DNA of 64,000 nucleotides from Plicaturopsis crispa FD-325 SS-3 (GCA_000827205.1 KN832565.1:685656-749655), one strand, 5' to 3'; shown: positions 35,975 to 49,900, numbered from the stretch's first letter. Notes: generated by a model from the letters alone, not told the origin. Numbers and translations are program-made.

Positions 35975-36656
35975 GTGTATGGTCGTCTATATACTAATAG
36001 AATGGTATGGCCCCGACCCTCTCGTCCAATCTCTGCAGTCAACTTACACTGCGCAACTTGCCAGCTTTCTTAATAACGGTTCGGTAAACTGAGGTACCCA
36101 TACTCTGAGTCGTGGGAAGCCGGGCTAGACGCGCGAGCAACATGCGTTTGCCTCGAGTCTTTGCACGGACCGTAAAATGAGTCATCGCTCCTGCAGTAAC
36201 TTTTTTGCTCAAGTTACCGTGGCATACCCAACACGTGTGGAACGTTAAGTATAGCGAGAACACGCCCTGCACTGGCATCCCTTTCTCCCCTCCCTCACCC
36301 CTCCCCCTGTTCGCCTCTCGCGGGTGATTGCTGCGGTAGGCCTTCATAAGTACTGACGAGGGACATGGTACATGGCCATTCGTAACAGCACCTTGAAGGC
36401 CCCGCAGACAATCGGTCTGCCCTCTTGACGAGTTCCGATCGCGCGATGAGGCAAGCCAGGCCCCGCAAAGACGGTTTCTCCACGGTACATTGGCTTCAAT
36501 GCATCCCTTTTATGTATCGTCACTCATGTTTTTGTTGTATAGCATTCGCCTGCACCGACCCGGAGTTACGTTGAATATCATGTACGTTGAACATGTTAGT
36601 CAGGGTTTAGGGTATCAAACACATGTACGCCACAGAGCGCTTCAAGTCAAGGCAAT
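35975..36656. other. Intergenic region
   Basis: Open frames on both strands overlap and show no family features. A minus-strand frame 36039-36347 is basic (KKVTAGAMTHFTVRAKTRGK) but is not recognised. Confidence 0.4.
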
Positions 36657-37490
36657 ATGCACAGTGGCTTCATGCGACCACCGCGAAGTCCCACAGCGAG
36701 TCTGCCGCCCGTCGCAGTCAAACCTGCCTTTCCCAACGACACCCACAACAAGACATACTCGCACCGCAAAACTTCAGCGCAAATACCGACAATGCCTCGC
36801 CATCGACATTTTTCACAGTCATCTTCGGGCTCAAATTCAGACTCGACCGTTCGTTCACCACCCTCATCCCGTCGTATCCAGCGGCCATGCGCACAAGATG
36901 CTCATCGGCATGATCGGGATAACGAGCATACAATCCACACAACTTGGCCGAACGTTCTACGGCCTCGTCCGTCACGTTCAAGAGTCGCACCCGTAGTTCT
37001 TACGGGGCCTCCGCCAGTCCACAAACGTGCGGAATCCACCTCCACCGCCTCGTCTTCCGCATCGCTTTCATCACTTTCATCCTCCCGCACAAAACCCGCA
37101 CCAGCAAAATCTTCCATGCTACATCGGACGTCGTCCGTGTCGACCAAAAACTCCGCCGCCAAATCCGTAAAGTTCGTCGATGCACCGATGGTATACTACG
37201 ATTACGCATGGAGTGCGGATGCCGAACCATGGCCCCGGCCTGCACCATCGCTACCACCTGAACCAAAACCTCCACGCACAGGCAAGTTCCTTGCGTTGAA
37301 GCGCCTCCTTCGCCAAATCACCTCCGGCAAACCGCCAGCTGCAGCGCGGCCAGCGATATCGGGTCCACATCGACTGAGCAGTATCTCGAGTGAAGCTAGT
37401 CTTCGTTCTGCTGCCTCCAAGTCGAGTGTAGCACCCCCGGGGCGATCGCGTCTGGGTTCGATTTTGGGCAGGGTGACATGCATGATATGA
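36657..37490 (+). CDS. Hypothetical Ser/Pro/Arg-rich protein, 277 aa
   Basis: A single open frame with strongly biased composition. Long disordered Ser/Pro/Arg segments (SSSASLSSLSSSRTK) surround one ordered-looking motif, KSVKFVDAPMVYYDYAWS, followed by a basic helix (GKFLALKRLLRQITSG). The motif suggests a real protein because it stands out from the low-complexity context. No signal peptide or membrane segment is seen. An upstream exon cannot be excluded. Function unknown. Confidence 0.55.
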   Translation: MHSGFMRPPRSPTASLPPVAVKPAFPNDTHNKTYSHRKTSAQIPTMPRHRHFSQSSSGSNSDSTVRSPPSSRRIQRPCAQDAHRHDRDNEHTIHTTWPNVLRPRPSRSRVAPVVLTGPPPVHKRAESTSTASSSASLSSLSSSRTKPAPAKSSMLHRTSSVSTKNSAAKSVKFVDAPMVYYDYAWSADAEPWPRPAPSLPPEPKPPRTGKFLALKRLLRQITSGKPPAAARPAISGPHRLSSISSEASLRSAASKSSVAPPGRSRLGSILGRVTCMI

Positions 37491-38110
37491 CTGGGACATC
37501 TTGGTATGGGCAAAAGTGCGGCGATCGGATATGCGGTCTACAGCTCGGAACCCAGCGCGGGGTCTCCTCGAGCGTGGCAGGATGCGGCGGTGGTACCTGT
37601 TCTTTACCACTGAAGCCTCGAGCTCGGAGCCTTCGACAAGCGCATCCTTGAGCTCGGCCTGGATATGGTGGCGGTTCTGTTATGTCGAATGCTTCATGCC
37701 GCCGAAGTCGGGACGTCGGCCACGGGTCGAAGTATGTTCTATGCGCCTATGCACAAGATTTCGCTTACCCTCGTTCTGTACTTACATTCATCCCAGGATT
37801 GATCTCCTGCCCTTGTTCATTAATGTTCATTGTTGCTGGCCCTACACTTCTTACTTACGCGCACCGCGCATACGCACATGCCTTCGCACATAACCCCCAT
37901 ACGCACCGGACATTAGACAGTTTACCTTAGTGTTACTTACCTGTATGTCAAGCAGCAACGCAGAAAAAGCCAAATGTACCTTCTTTCAGCTTCGTTGGCT
38001 AACGGTGGAGGATAAGGTTGATGCAAAGAGTAGGGTTATTAGGTGTAAATGTGCATATAGTGGCAGATACGTTACAGTGCGCCAAGGAGCGCGAGCGAAG
38101 GAGCGCAAAG
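37491..38110. other. Intergenic region
   Basis: 3' flank of the Ser-rich protein gene and of MGR2. A frame at 37501-37893 shows no protein-like features. Confidence 0.4.
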
Positions 38111-38721
38111 CTATGTCGATGTTGCTCGGAGCCTCCTCTCCTCATCCCACCGCCTCCGCATGAGCATTGCGCCCTCTTGTTTTGAATGCACCGTAGGCAT
38201 TGATGCGAGTAGCTGCATGTGAGCAGCCTGGTAATGAGGGGGAAGAAGTGAATCGTTGCGAATCACCTGCACGCCAAACTGATGAGTGTAAGCGTGCGCG
38301 GACAAGTACAAGTAGCGTACCGATCCAATAGAAAGGAAGAAGGAGAACGTCGCGGCACTACTCAGCATATACTGCGAGAGTGTTGCCAAGAACCCGCGCG
38401 GTCCTGAGCCGCCTCTATAGATCCAAAGCCATGAGCACGTCTGCAGGTACACTAAAGGATGCAACCGCACCGTATAATGCTATAGGATCCAAATATGAAC
38501 CCAATAGTAAGCCCTACACCACCTCCCATCAAAGCACCCATCCTAGAAGACAAGCAGCAGATTCAATATGCCGTTCCGGAAATGACAAGGACGTGGCATC
38601 TTACTTCACTGAAAAAAGAGTGCAAATGTGAGTTCCGTGTTTTGTTTAGGGACGCAGGTGTGGACCTACTCTTCTGGAACACCGAAGGCTCTTGAGGTCG
38701 ACGTTGAGGTACCGCAGCCAT
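38111..38721 (-). CDS. MGR2: Mgr2/ROMO1-type subunit of the TIM23 translocase
   Basis: Minus-strand exons 38666-38721, 38471-38542, 38321-38414 and 38111-38266 give 125 aa. Two membrane segments with glycine zippers are diagnostic: MGALMGGGVGLTIGFIFGSY and then RGGSGPRGFLATLSQYMLSS, SAATFSFFLSIGSVIRND. The rest is a short polar N-terminus and a charged C-terminal extension with clustered Arg (MRRRWDEERRLR). In yeast Mgr2 couples Tim21 to TIM23 and gates lateral release of proteins into the inner mitochondrial membrane. The exon 1 donor (AG then GTCCAC) is weak but is the only one in phase. Head to head with PEX10, 101 bp between start codons. Confidence 0.88.
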
Positions 38722-38822
38722 GTTCAAGAAATTATGAAGGTCGTAGTCCAGGAGCAAAAAGTCCTGCTCGACTTTACGCGCCGCGCCGGGGCCTAGAAGT
38801 GACGTCCGTGCGTTCCGCCACC

Positions 38823-40001
38823 ATGGCTTCCGCCTTGCCCTCTTTCCCCGCTGCTCAGCAGGCTCAAATCAGTCCGTTTTCCTATCGCTAATGCCTGACA
38901 ATATCTGAGCAGATAAATTTGTACAGTTCGGGCAAACCAAAGGGACACCTACCATGTCTCGTCGTTAAAAGACCAGACAGAGTCCGTGCTGCGCTCATGG
39001 CTTGGGACGCGCTGGCTAACGCGCTGGGACAAGGAGGTGGAGCTCCTTACGAAAGTCCTTTACTATGGTATCACCACTGGCCGGGGTCAGTGCTTGTATC
39101 TTCTCTAGTCTGGACCGTAGCATTGAAATTTACGCAGCAACGCAGACCCTCGGTGAGGAATACACGGATATCTGGCAACACTCCTCCTTCACATCGTCAA
39201 CGCCCCCCTCAACGCGCCTCCGTGCCATACTAATACTTCTACCCACTTTGCCTTCTTATGTCCATGCACGCTGGGGTCAACGGACGTCTGGCCGATTGAG
39301 CACGTTCCTGCGTGCGTTGCCTACGACGGTCGAGGTCATTGCAGAACTCAACCTCGCAATATTCTACTTGCGAGGCACCTACTACGACCTTTCGAAGCGT
39401 GTACTCGGCATTCGACATGTGCGGCTAACACTTGGGGCACGGAATGTTGGATGCTGATATTTTGCCGTCACAGATATCTTCTCTGCCCCAGGATCCGCAC
39501 ACGCGCCCTCCATCCTACGCTCTTCTCGGCATTCTTCTAGGCGTCCGACTGATTCATCGATTCATTGGTCTCGTCCGTTCTCGTGTCGCACCCGAACTCG
39601 AGAAAGGGAAGGGACATACGCTATCGTCTTCGCACGAAACGTACTTGGACTCTCAACCTGTCTCCTCCTTCTTGGGACCTGTAGATCCTGAGGGTGCACC
39701 TGCTAAACCTGCAGAGGAGGATACCCGTACCGCTCTCGATATCGCGGTTATCCCCGCGGCCCTGCGAGCAGGCCGAAACTGTACACTATGTCTGGAAGAG
39801 CGGACGGACAGCTGTGCGACCGAGTGTGGACACCTCTTCTGCTGGAGTTGCATCGTCGGTTGGGGCAGAGAGAAGGTGCGTTTTCCGCCTCCTGCATAGC
39901 AGGAGTGACTGTACTGATAAGTGCTGCATTTTAAGGCTGAGTGTCCATTATGTCGGCAGTCATTGAGCCTTACCAGGCTCTTGCCAATATACAATCTGTA
40001 G
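38823..40001 (+). CDS. PEX10: Peroxisome biogenesis E3 ligase PEX10
   Basis: Exons 38823-38871, 38927-39085, 39138-39418, 39474-39875 and 39936-40001 give 318 aa. The N-terminal Pex2/Pex12-type domain reads FPAAQQAQIIRANQRD, VLRSWLGTRWLTRWDKEVEL, YYGITTGRATQTLGEEYTDI, membrane helices, TYYDLSKRVLGIRH and SYALLGILLGVRLIHRFI. The C-terminal RING is C3HC4: CTLCLEERTDSCATECGHLF, CWSCIVGWGREK, AECPLCRQSLSLTRLLPIYN, which is close to invariant in fungal PEX10. With PEX2 and PEX12 it forms the retrotranslocation channel that ubiquitinates PEX5 at the peroxisomal membrane. The start sits in GCCACCATGG context. Confidence 0.95.
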
Positions 40002-40146
40002 TCAGATCGATACCCACGAAGCGAAAGCAATATGTACTAAATTATACATTCAGGCAGCTAGAGAGATGGCAAAGTGGAACAGGGCGAGTGTCAGCCGTGG
40101 AAGAGTTTTACAAAATGTGGTAACCGAACCCTCAGGTTACAAACCG

Positions 40147-40726
40147 TCATACGGCTTGCTGGATGAGGGTGATATTGTCGCCTTTTAACAGTATGCGTCC
40201 TGTGTGCACGACGCAGTCAGCATTTACAACCTCAGAATGAAGGGAGTAATGCACCTAATTCTCGCCGTGGCTTTGCATCCTTGACAAACACCTCCGCCGC
40301 ATCGTCAATAACTACGTTCATGAATTCATCGAATCCCTGAAATATAGAAAACGAGTCAGTGAGCCTGAAGGACATCGATGGTCAAGACTGGCATGCACAG
40401 TAAACAATATAGAGTCTCAACCATCTGTACGTGCGACCAATATGGCTGCACTAGCATATGGAAATGAAACACGCACAATGATCGTTCCCTCAATCCGCAT
40501 CTCGATATTGTCGTATAACCATATCACGACTTTTGCTCTCTGTTTTTCGGGGAGAAATATCAGCGGATGGTGCGGTGTAGTTCGTGCACTACGCACTTGC
40601 TGTAGGTTTTTGAAAATAACATTCTGTCGCGGTTGTGGCTGGAATCAGTACATGCATAAAAGTCGAACTAAGAGCGATCGAACTTACGATGGGCTGGACC
40701 ATCACACGCTGCTGGCGGCCTGACAT
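40147..40726 (-). CDS. SME1: Small nuclear ribonucleoprotein SmE
   Basis: Minus-strand exons 40688-40726, 40597-40623, 40477-40539, 40255-40336 and 40147-40199 give 87 aa, the usual size. Sm motif 1: VVIWLYDNIEMRIEGTIIGF followed by DEFMNVVIDDAAEV. Sm motif 2: GRILLKGDNITLIQQ. The N-terminal MVQPINVIFKNLQQ is typical of SmE. It is part of the heptameric Sm ring on spliceosomal U1, U2, U4 and U5 snRNAs. Convergent with PEX10 (145 bp between stops) and divergent from the dynein gene (194 bp between starts). Confidence 0.93.
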
Positions 40727-40920
40727 GGTGGGCGAGAATACAGAGGGGAACAGGGGAGATTTTCCGTCAAAAGTCGTAAAGAATGGTCGCGGTGTGCAGG
40801 AGAGGCGGTAAGACAGCTGCAAGGCGTGCAGCGGCAAGGTTTTCGGGTCGCCATCCGCGTTCCGACAGCCAAATTTGAAGTGCACGCCGCCAACGCGTCC
40901 TCTCTACACCCGTTACCACC

Positions 40921-43900
40921 ATGGAGGTCCGTATTCTATACTCTTTGGCCCAGAAATGGTCTCCGCTCACGACTTGCTGCTCAGGCATTTGCTCCAGGTA
41001 GCACCAGCAGCACCGCAGCCGCGGTCACCTTCATCACTTTCGTGCAGGATCTCAAACGCAAGACCAAGACATGGGGCCCAATGATCGACCTGTGCGCCAA
41101 CGGAGAGAAGACACTCGAACGTTTCCGATACCAGTTCCCCGATGACTGGCTATATAGCGACCAGCTGCGCGGGGAGTGGAGTGCATATAATGAGATCCTC
41201 AAGAGGAAGAACGATTCCATTCAGGAACAACTCGGTGCGTTGTCAACTTGCTCAGGTGGAAAGCGCGTTTTGGCTGAAGATTAATGGTACAGCGGGCCTT
41301 CAGCTCAAGATTGTCGCTGAAGACAAGATCGTGGAGAACAAAATCAACGATATACTCCAGGAATGGGAGCAGACACGGCCCGTACAGGGAAGCATGCGCG
41401 CAGACACCGCCATGAACACCATCAACGTTTTCGAGGGCAAGTTGACGCGTGTACAAGAAGAGTACGACCTCGTTTGTCGCGCAAAGGAGGCGCTTGACCT
41501 TGACCTTACGCGACACACGCGCCTCGATCCCGTCTTTGAGGAGTTACGCGACCTGAAGGCTGTCTGGACTGCGCTCTCCGGGATTTGGAGCCAGATCGGC
41601 GAGCTACGCGAGATGGCATGGGCTACCGTTCAACCGCGGAAGCTCAGGCAACAGATAGACGGTCTGTTGTCATCGACAAAGGAAATGCCTACAAGAATGA
41701 GGCAGTATGCGGCGTTTGAATATGTCCAAGAGCAGCTGAAGGGCTTGCTGAAGTCGAACACCGTCGTGTCCGAATTGAAATCCGAGGCGCTGAAGGACAG
41801 ACATTGGAAGCAATTGTTCAAAGTCTTGAGATTGCCTTCCCAGATTAGCCTGACGCTGTGAGTCGACATTTCTAGTTTATATGTATATTTACTAACTGTC
41901 ACTGCAGCATGACCCTGGGGCATGTCTACGACCTCGACCTCAAGAAGAATGAGGCTTTGATCAAAGAAGTCATCGTGCAAGCTCAGGGCGAGGTAAGCAT
42001 ATCTATGAGGACAAGAAAACAATTGCTGCTTATTCTGTCATATAGATGGCTCTGGAAGAGTACATAAAGCAGGTGAAGGAGATATGGACCAACTACACGC
42101 TGGACCTGGTGAACTATCAGAACAAGTGCCGCCTCATTCGGTAAGGTCTTAATGCGTGTGTCTCTGTTTATGCGCTAATGCCCGTTCTAGAGCATGGGAT
42201 GATCTCTTCAATAAATGCAGTGAGAACTTGAACTCACTCACAGCGATGAAACTCTCGCCGTACTACAAAGGTGACCGAGACTTGGCATAGGTTCCCGATG
42301 CCTGCTAACGATTCTCTCCAGTTTTTGAAGAGGAGGTAGTTATGCGCTGTTTGATCCTACCATTTTTCCGCTAACGATGAATAGGCTGGTTCGTGGGAGG
42401 AGAAACTCAACAGAATCCACGTCCTTTTCGGCGAGTGCTTCATCTAACACGTCCTGCAACCTGTCCTTACATTTTCATAGATGTTTGGATCGACGTTCAA
42501 CGCCAATGGGTCTACCTCGAGGGCATCTTCTCTGGCAGCGCCGACATCAAGCATCTGCTCCCGGTCGAGAGCTCTCGTTTCCAGAACATCAACTCGGAGT
42601 TCCTCACGGTCATGAAGAAGGTGTACAAGTCGCCCTTCGTTCTCGACGTCATGAATATTCAGGGTGTTCAGAAGAGCCTTGAACGCCTTGCCGATCTCCT
42701 GAACAAAATCCAGAAGGCGCTCGGAGAGTACCTCGAGCGCGAACGTTCTTCGTTCCCTCGCTTCTATTTCGTCGGTGACGAGGACTTGCTGGAAATCATT
42801 GGTAACAGCAAGGATATTTTGCGGATAATGAAGCATCTGAAGAAGATGTTTGCTGGCATTGCGACGGTCAAGCTCGACGAGGATCTCACGCAAATAGAGG
42901 GCATGGCGTCCCGCGAAGGAGAGGAGGTCCCATTCCGGGAGCCCATTCTCCTCAAGGACTTCCCCAAGATCAATGACTGGCTTGCCAAGATCGAGTCGAT
43001 GATGTGTCTTTCATTGGCCGAACTGCTTTCTGAGGCCGTCGCCGAGCTTCAAGTTTTCTATGGAACTGGCTCCAAGCTGCCTACCGACCAGCTTATGGCT
43101 TGGATGGAGAAGTATCCTGCGCAGCTCGTAACGCTCGCCGTCCAGGTCGCATGGACAGCGTCTGTAGACTCTTCCCTGGAGGCCGGTGCCGTCCCTGAAG
43201 GCTCCCTAGAGACTGTACTCCAGGCCCTTGATCTCCTAGCCGACATTGTCTTGCAGGACCTCAGTCCAGTGACGCGCCGCAAGTGCGAGCATCTCATCAC
43301 GGAGCTCGTGCACCAGCGTGACGTTACGCGTACGCTTATTGCGCAGCGCGTCTCCGACCCGAAGGCTTTCGTGTGGTTGTACCAGATGCGCTTTTACCTG
43401 GACCGTGCTATTGAAAACCCTCTCGACCGGCTAGCCATTAGGTGCGCTGATGCAACGTTCCCATACGGATGGGAGTATCTTGGCGTACCCGATCGTCTCG
43501 TTCAGACCCCCCTCACGGATCGCGTCTATCTCACTCTGACGCAGGCTTTGGACAACCAACTCGGTGGTGCGCCTTTTGGACCAGCAGGAACGGGAAAGAC
43601 AGAATCCGTCAAAGCGCTTGGTGTCCAACTGGGCCGATTTGTGCTCGTCTTCTGTTGCGACGAGACCTTCGATTTCCAAGCTATGGGCCGAATTTTCGTT
43701 GGATTGTGTATGGTTGGCGCGTGGGGATGCTTCGATGAGTTCAATCGACTCGAAGAGCGTATTTTGAGTGCCGTATCGCAGCAGGTGCAGAGTATCCAGC
43801 AGGGTCTCGCGTCTTTAGTAAAAAATCCGAATACGGAGATCGAGCTGGTTGGGAAGAACCTCAAGATTAACAAGAATATTGGTCAGTGGAAACAACATCA

Positions 43901-46900
43901 CTGCGGTCGACGTCTTACTCATTTCTTGGTCCATAGGCATTTTCATTACCACCAATCCAAACTACGCTGGTCGATCCCAACTGCCCCCCAATCTTACGAA
44001 ACTGTTCAGACCGTCAGTACTTCCCTCTTTGAAATCGCATACGCCCTGGATTGATATCTTTGCAATAGAATGGCCATGACGCGTCCCGATCGCGAACTCA
44101 TTGCACAAGTCATGTTGTTCTCACAAGGTTTCCGTACTGCGGAGTCATTGGCTTCGAAGATTGTCCCGTTCTTCAACCTGTGCGACGAGCAGCTTTCGCC
44201 CCAACCTCATTACGACTTTGGTCTCCGTGCGCTCAAGGCAGTGCTCGCAAGTGCCGGTATCTTGAAGCGCGAGCGCCTGGCGAATGTGAGGGCCGCCGCT
44301 GCGGATGGAGGAGAGACGGACCTCGGCGCGCTTTCCGACACTGTGTCTGAACAGATCATCCTTATTCAAAGTGTTACGGAGACGATTGTGCCAAAGCTTG
44401 TGGCAGATGACGTTCCACTTCTCACAAGGTGATGACTTTGATTCTTGCCATTACCATTGTATCTGACTTCCCTTCAGTCTCCTTGCGGACGTCTTCCCCG
44501 GCGTTGACTACGTTCCCGTCGATCTCGATGCACTACGCGAGCAAATTCTCAAAGTCTGCGCAGAGCGGCGTCTCATGGATGGTGAACGCTGGATAAACAA
44601 GATCCTCCAGTTGTATCAGATCCAGAAGATCCAACACGGTCTCATGATGGTAGGCCAATCGGGAACGGGCAAGACGAACGCATGGCAGGTCCTTCTTGCC
44701 GCCCTTGAGCGGCTCGACGGGGTGGAGGGGGTGTCCTATGTCATTGATCCCAAGGCAATGCACAAAGATGCGTTGTACGGGACACTGGACCAGACTACAC
44801 GTGAATGGAACGACGGGTTGTTCACGCACGTACTTCGGAAAATCGTAGACGATGTGCGTGGGGAGAGTGGGAAGCGACACTGGATCATTTTCGACGGTGA
44901 TGTTGACCCTGAGTGGGTTGAGAACTTGAACAGGTCAGTCTCTCAGACCCACACCCACAATATCTTCATTGACGCCAAATTTAAGTGTTTTGGACGACAA
45001 CAAGCTTTTGACACTGCCCAACGGTGAACGTTTGAACTTGCCACCGAACGTCCGCATCATGTTCGAGGTGGAGCATCTGAAGTATGCGACACTCGCAACC
45101 GTCAGTCGTTGCGGAATGATCTGGTTTAGCGAAGATATCGTTGAGCCTTCCATGGTGTACCGACACTATCTCGAGACGTTGTCAACTGTCCCACTTGACG
45201 CTGATGACGAAGACGCTCTCGATGTCCCTGGCCGCCGGGATACATCCGAAACGACGTCGGCCAACCTCACCACCCAGAAGGAAATCGCCTCTATTCTAGA
45301 ACGTTACTTCGCTGATGGTGAGCTCGTGAGCTCGGCGCTTAGCTTTGCAGAAACAATCGAGCATATCATGGATTTCACCGTCACTCGGGCTCTCAACACC
45401 CTTTTCTCGTTATTGAACAAGACAGTCCGCAATGTCATCGAGTACAACTTCCAGCATTCCGACTTCCCTCTCTCGCCTGAGCGGGTCGAACAGTATGTGA
45501 CGAAGCGCCTTCTCGTCAGCATTATCTGGGCATTCTCTGGCGATGCCAAGCTCGACCTACGCGCAGAAATGGGAGAGTTCTTGCGGAAGCAGACCGGCAT
45601 CGACTTGCCTCCCTTAACGCCTGGTAGCTCACTCATCGACTACGACGTCCAAGTGTCCAACGGCGAATGGATGGCTTGGCAATCCCGTGTCCCACAAATC
45701 GAGATCGAGGCTCATGCGGTCACGGCCGCAGATGTCGTTGTGCCGACGATGGACACAGTCCGTCACGAAGAAGTCCTGTATTCGTGGCTGTCAGAGCATA
45801 AGCCCCTCATGCTATGTGGTCCTCCTGGCTCCGGGAAGACTATGACGTTGTTCAGCGCCCTCAGAAAGCTTCCGGACATGGAGGTCGTCGGCCTCAACTT
45901 TTCAAGCGCTACGACCCCCGAGCTCATTCTCAAGACATTCGAGCAATACTGCGAATATCGCAAAACACCCAACGGCGTCATCCTAGCTCCTGTTCAAATA
46001 GGAAGATGGCTTGTGGTATTCTGCGATGAGATCAACTTGCCGGCCGCGGACAAATATGGAACCCAACGAGTCATATCATTCATTCGGCAGCTTGTAGAGT
46101 GTGGCGGATACTGGCGATCTAGCGACATGGCTTGGGTCAGACTAGAGCGCATCCAGTTCGTTGGAGCCTGCAACCCCCCTACAGACCCTGGCCGAGTTCC
46201 TCTCAGCCATCGGTTCTTGCGACATGCCCCTCTTGTCATGGTCGACTACCCTGGCGAGGTCTCACTCAAGCAGATTTACGGCACGTACAACCGAGCCGTC
46301 CTCAAAGTAATACCAAACCTTCGGGCATATGCAGAGCCATTGACAGATGCGATGGTCGCATTTTATCTCGCATCGCAAAAAAGATTCACCACCGATATTC
46401 AGGCCCATTATGTTTATAGTCCTCGTGAACTTACGCGCTGGGTTCGTGGTCTCTACGAAGCGATACGACCTTTGGAAATGCTCCCCGTCGAGGGCTTGGT
46501 GCGTGTATGGGCACACGAGGCTCTGCGTCTCTTCCAAGATCGACTAGTGACCGAAGAGGAGCGGCAATGGACGGACGAGAACATTGATGCCGCGGCATTA
46601 GAGCATTTCCCTACGATCAACCGCGACGAGGCACTTAGCCGGCCCATCCTGTTCTCGAATTGGACGTCCAAGAACTACATTCCTGTCGACCGCGAGGTGC
46701 TCCGCGAATACACTAAAGCACGCTTGCGCGTCTTCTATGAGGAAGAGCTCGATGTGCCACTTGTACTTTTCAACGACGTTCTGGATCACGTACTTCGTAT
46801 CGATCGTGTTTTCCGTCAGATCCAAGGCCATCTGCTGCTTATCGGTGTAAGCGGAAGCGGAAAGGTACGTCGATGCTCAAATATTTCGTTGCGGCGCTAT

Positions 46901-49900
46901 TTGTTTAATTTTCTTTGAACAGACCACTCTGTCGCGTTTCGTTGCATGGATGAACGGCCTCAGCATCTTCCAGATCAAGGTGTCCAACAAGTATACCGGC
47001 GAAGATTTTGATGACGATCTACGAGTTGTCCTTCGCCGCGCTGGTTGCAAGGGCGAGAAGATCGTCTTCATCATGGACGAATCCAATGTGCTAGACTCTG
47101 GCTTCTTGGAGCGGATGAACACCCTTCTGGCCAATGCAGAGGTCCCTGGTCTTTTCGAGGGCGATGAGCACGCTGCTCTCATGACTGCTTGCAAAGAAGG
47201 CTCTCAGCGAGATGGCCTGATGTTAGACTCGCATGAAGAGCTCTATCGTTGGTTCACTCAGCAGGTCGCCAAAAATCTGCATGTCGTGTTTACTATGAAC
47301 CCGCCCGAGAACGGTTTGGCCTCCCGTGCTGCGACGTCCCCCGCTTTGTTCAATCGATGTGTGTTGGACTGGTTCGGCGATTGGTCTGATCAGGCCTTCT
47401 TCCAAGTTGGTATGGAATTCACCAACACCCTCGACTTGGATTTGCCCTCCTACGCTCCCCCTGCCCTCTTCCCGATCGCTTACCGAGAGCTGTCCATGCC
47501 TCCTGTTCATCGGAGTGCTGTTGTCAACGCTTTCGTTCACGTTCACTCCTCGCTGCATCAAATAAACCAGCGGCTCAGTCGCCGCCAAGGCAGATACAAC
47601 TACGTCACGCCTCGTCATTATCTGGACTTGTACGTTTTTCTTGCAAAGATACGCTCGTTGGTACTCACTGATCACAAATTTCCAGTATCAATCATTATGT
47701 CCGGCTGCACAACGAAAAGCGCGAAGAGCTTGAGGAACAGCAACGCCACTTGCACGTAGGTCTCGACAAGTTAAAGGACACCGTGACTCAAGTCGAAGAC
47801 CTACGGAAAAGTCTTGCCATCAAACGGACTCAACTTCAAGCCAAAGACGCCGAAGCAAACGAGAAGCTGAAGCGTATGGTCTCCGACCAGCAAGAGGCTG
47901 AGCAAAAGAAGGCGGCTTCCATTGAGATCCAAGCTGCGTTGGTCGAGCAAGACAAGCACATCGAGCAACGTCGTTCCGTGGTCATGGCGGATCTCGCCGA
48001 TGCTGAACCTGCTGTCCTCGATGCGCAGGCAGCCGTCAGCAACATCAAAAGGCAGCACTTGCAAGAAGTCCGGAGTATGGCGAATCCCCCCGAAACTGTC
48101 AAGATGGCCATGGAGTCCGTCTGCACGATCCTCGGTCACAAAATCGACAGCTGGCGTACGGTCCAAGGTATCATTCGTCGCGATGATTTCATCCAAAGAA
48201 TCGTCAACTTCGATACCACCAACCAGATGACGAAACAACTTCGTGAAACCATGAAGAAGGATTTCCTCAGCCGGCCATCGTACAAGTTCGAGACTGTGAA
48301 TCACGCCAGTAAAGCCTGCGGTCCGCTCGTAAAGTGGGCTCTCGCGCAGGTCCGCTTCTCCGAGATTCTCGACAGAGTCGAACCCTTGCGCAACGAGGTG
48401 CAGTCTCTCGAAGTGCAGGCAGAGACCACGAAGCGCCAAGCAGGAGAGATCATAACGATGATAGGGGAGCTCGAAGCCAAGATCGCACAGTACAAGGACG
48501 AATACGCCTTGCTCATCAGTGAAACGCAAGCTATCAAGTCCGAAATGGAGCGCGTCCAGGGCAAGGTTGACCGGAGTATGAAGTTGTTGGAGAGTTTATC
48601 GTCGGAACGAGGACGTTGGGAGTCCGGGAGTCGTACCTTTGACGCTGAGATGAGCACCATCGTAGGAGATGTCTTACTCTCCGCGGCATTCTTGGCGTAC
48701 GGCGGTTTCTTCGACCAACACTATCGTGAAGTCATGTGGCAAGAATGGTCCAACCACCTCGCCGAGGCTAACATCAAGTTCAAACCCGAGCTGTCTCTCA
48801 CCGAATACCTCTCTTCTGCCGACGACCGTTTGAGCTGGCAGTCCAAGTCGCTGCCCTCGGACAATTTGACCACAGAAAACGCTATCATGCTCAAACGCTT
48901 CGCGCGTTACCCACTCATCATCGACCCCACTGGGCAGGCTACGACGTTCTTGCTCAACGAATACAAGGAGCGCAAAATTACTGTCACTAGCTTCTTGGAC
49001 GAGGCTTTCCTGAAAGTATTGGAAAGTGCCCTTCGATTCGGAAACCCTCTTCTCATTCAAGATGTCGAGCACCTGGATCCGATCCTCAACGCCGTCTTGA
49101 ACAAAGAAATTCGTCGCACGGGTGGACGAGTGCTCATCCGCCTCGGTAGTCAGGACATTGATTTCTCTCCTTCATTCACTATGTTCCTCTCCACGCGTGA
49201 TCCGTCTGTCGAGTTCTCCCCCGATATCTGCAGTCGAGTCACTTTCGTCAACTTCACCATGACGAGGAGCAGTCTTCAAAGCCAGTCGTTGGATCAGGTC
49301 CTCAAGGTCGAGCGTCCTGATACAGAACGCAAGAGGACCGACCTTATGAAAGTCCAAGGAGAGTTCCGTTTGCGGCTTAGGACATTGGAGAAGCTCCTGC
49401 TACAGGCTCTGAACGAATCTAGCGGGAACATCCTCGACGACGACAAAGTGATCGACACCCTCGAGACTCTGAAGCGCGAGGCTGCCGAAATCACCTACAA
49501 GGTTGAAGAGACGGATCTCGTAATGAAGGAGGTTGAGCAAGTGACTGCCGAATACCTGCCCTTAGCGCAGGCGTGCAGCTCAGTGTTTTTCATCCTTGAG
49601 CAGATGAATTTGGTGAACCACTTCTACCAGTTCTCTCTTCGCTTCTTCCTCGACATCTTCGACTACGTGCTTCATCAAAACCCCAATCTCAAGAACGTAT
49701 CGGACCATGGGCGGCGAAGGAACATCCTGCTCAATGATCTCTTCCTCATGGTCTACAAGCGCACGTCTCGGGCACTTCTCTTCCGCGACCATGTCATGTT
49801 CGCCGTCCTATTAGCTCAGGTCAAATTGCGCGGTACGGAGGAAATTGGGGATGAATTGGAGTTCCTACTAGAGAGTGGCGAAGGCATCGTTGCAGCGAGT

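Noticed and set aside
41199-41234. A 21 nt gap between two dynein frames read as an intron (41235-41255)
   Set aside because: Too short to be spliced. The 58 nt intron 41235-41292 keeps phase and restores the conserved [12 protein letters not shown].
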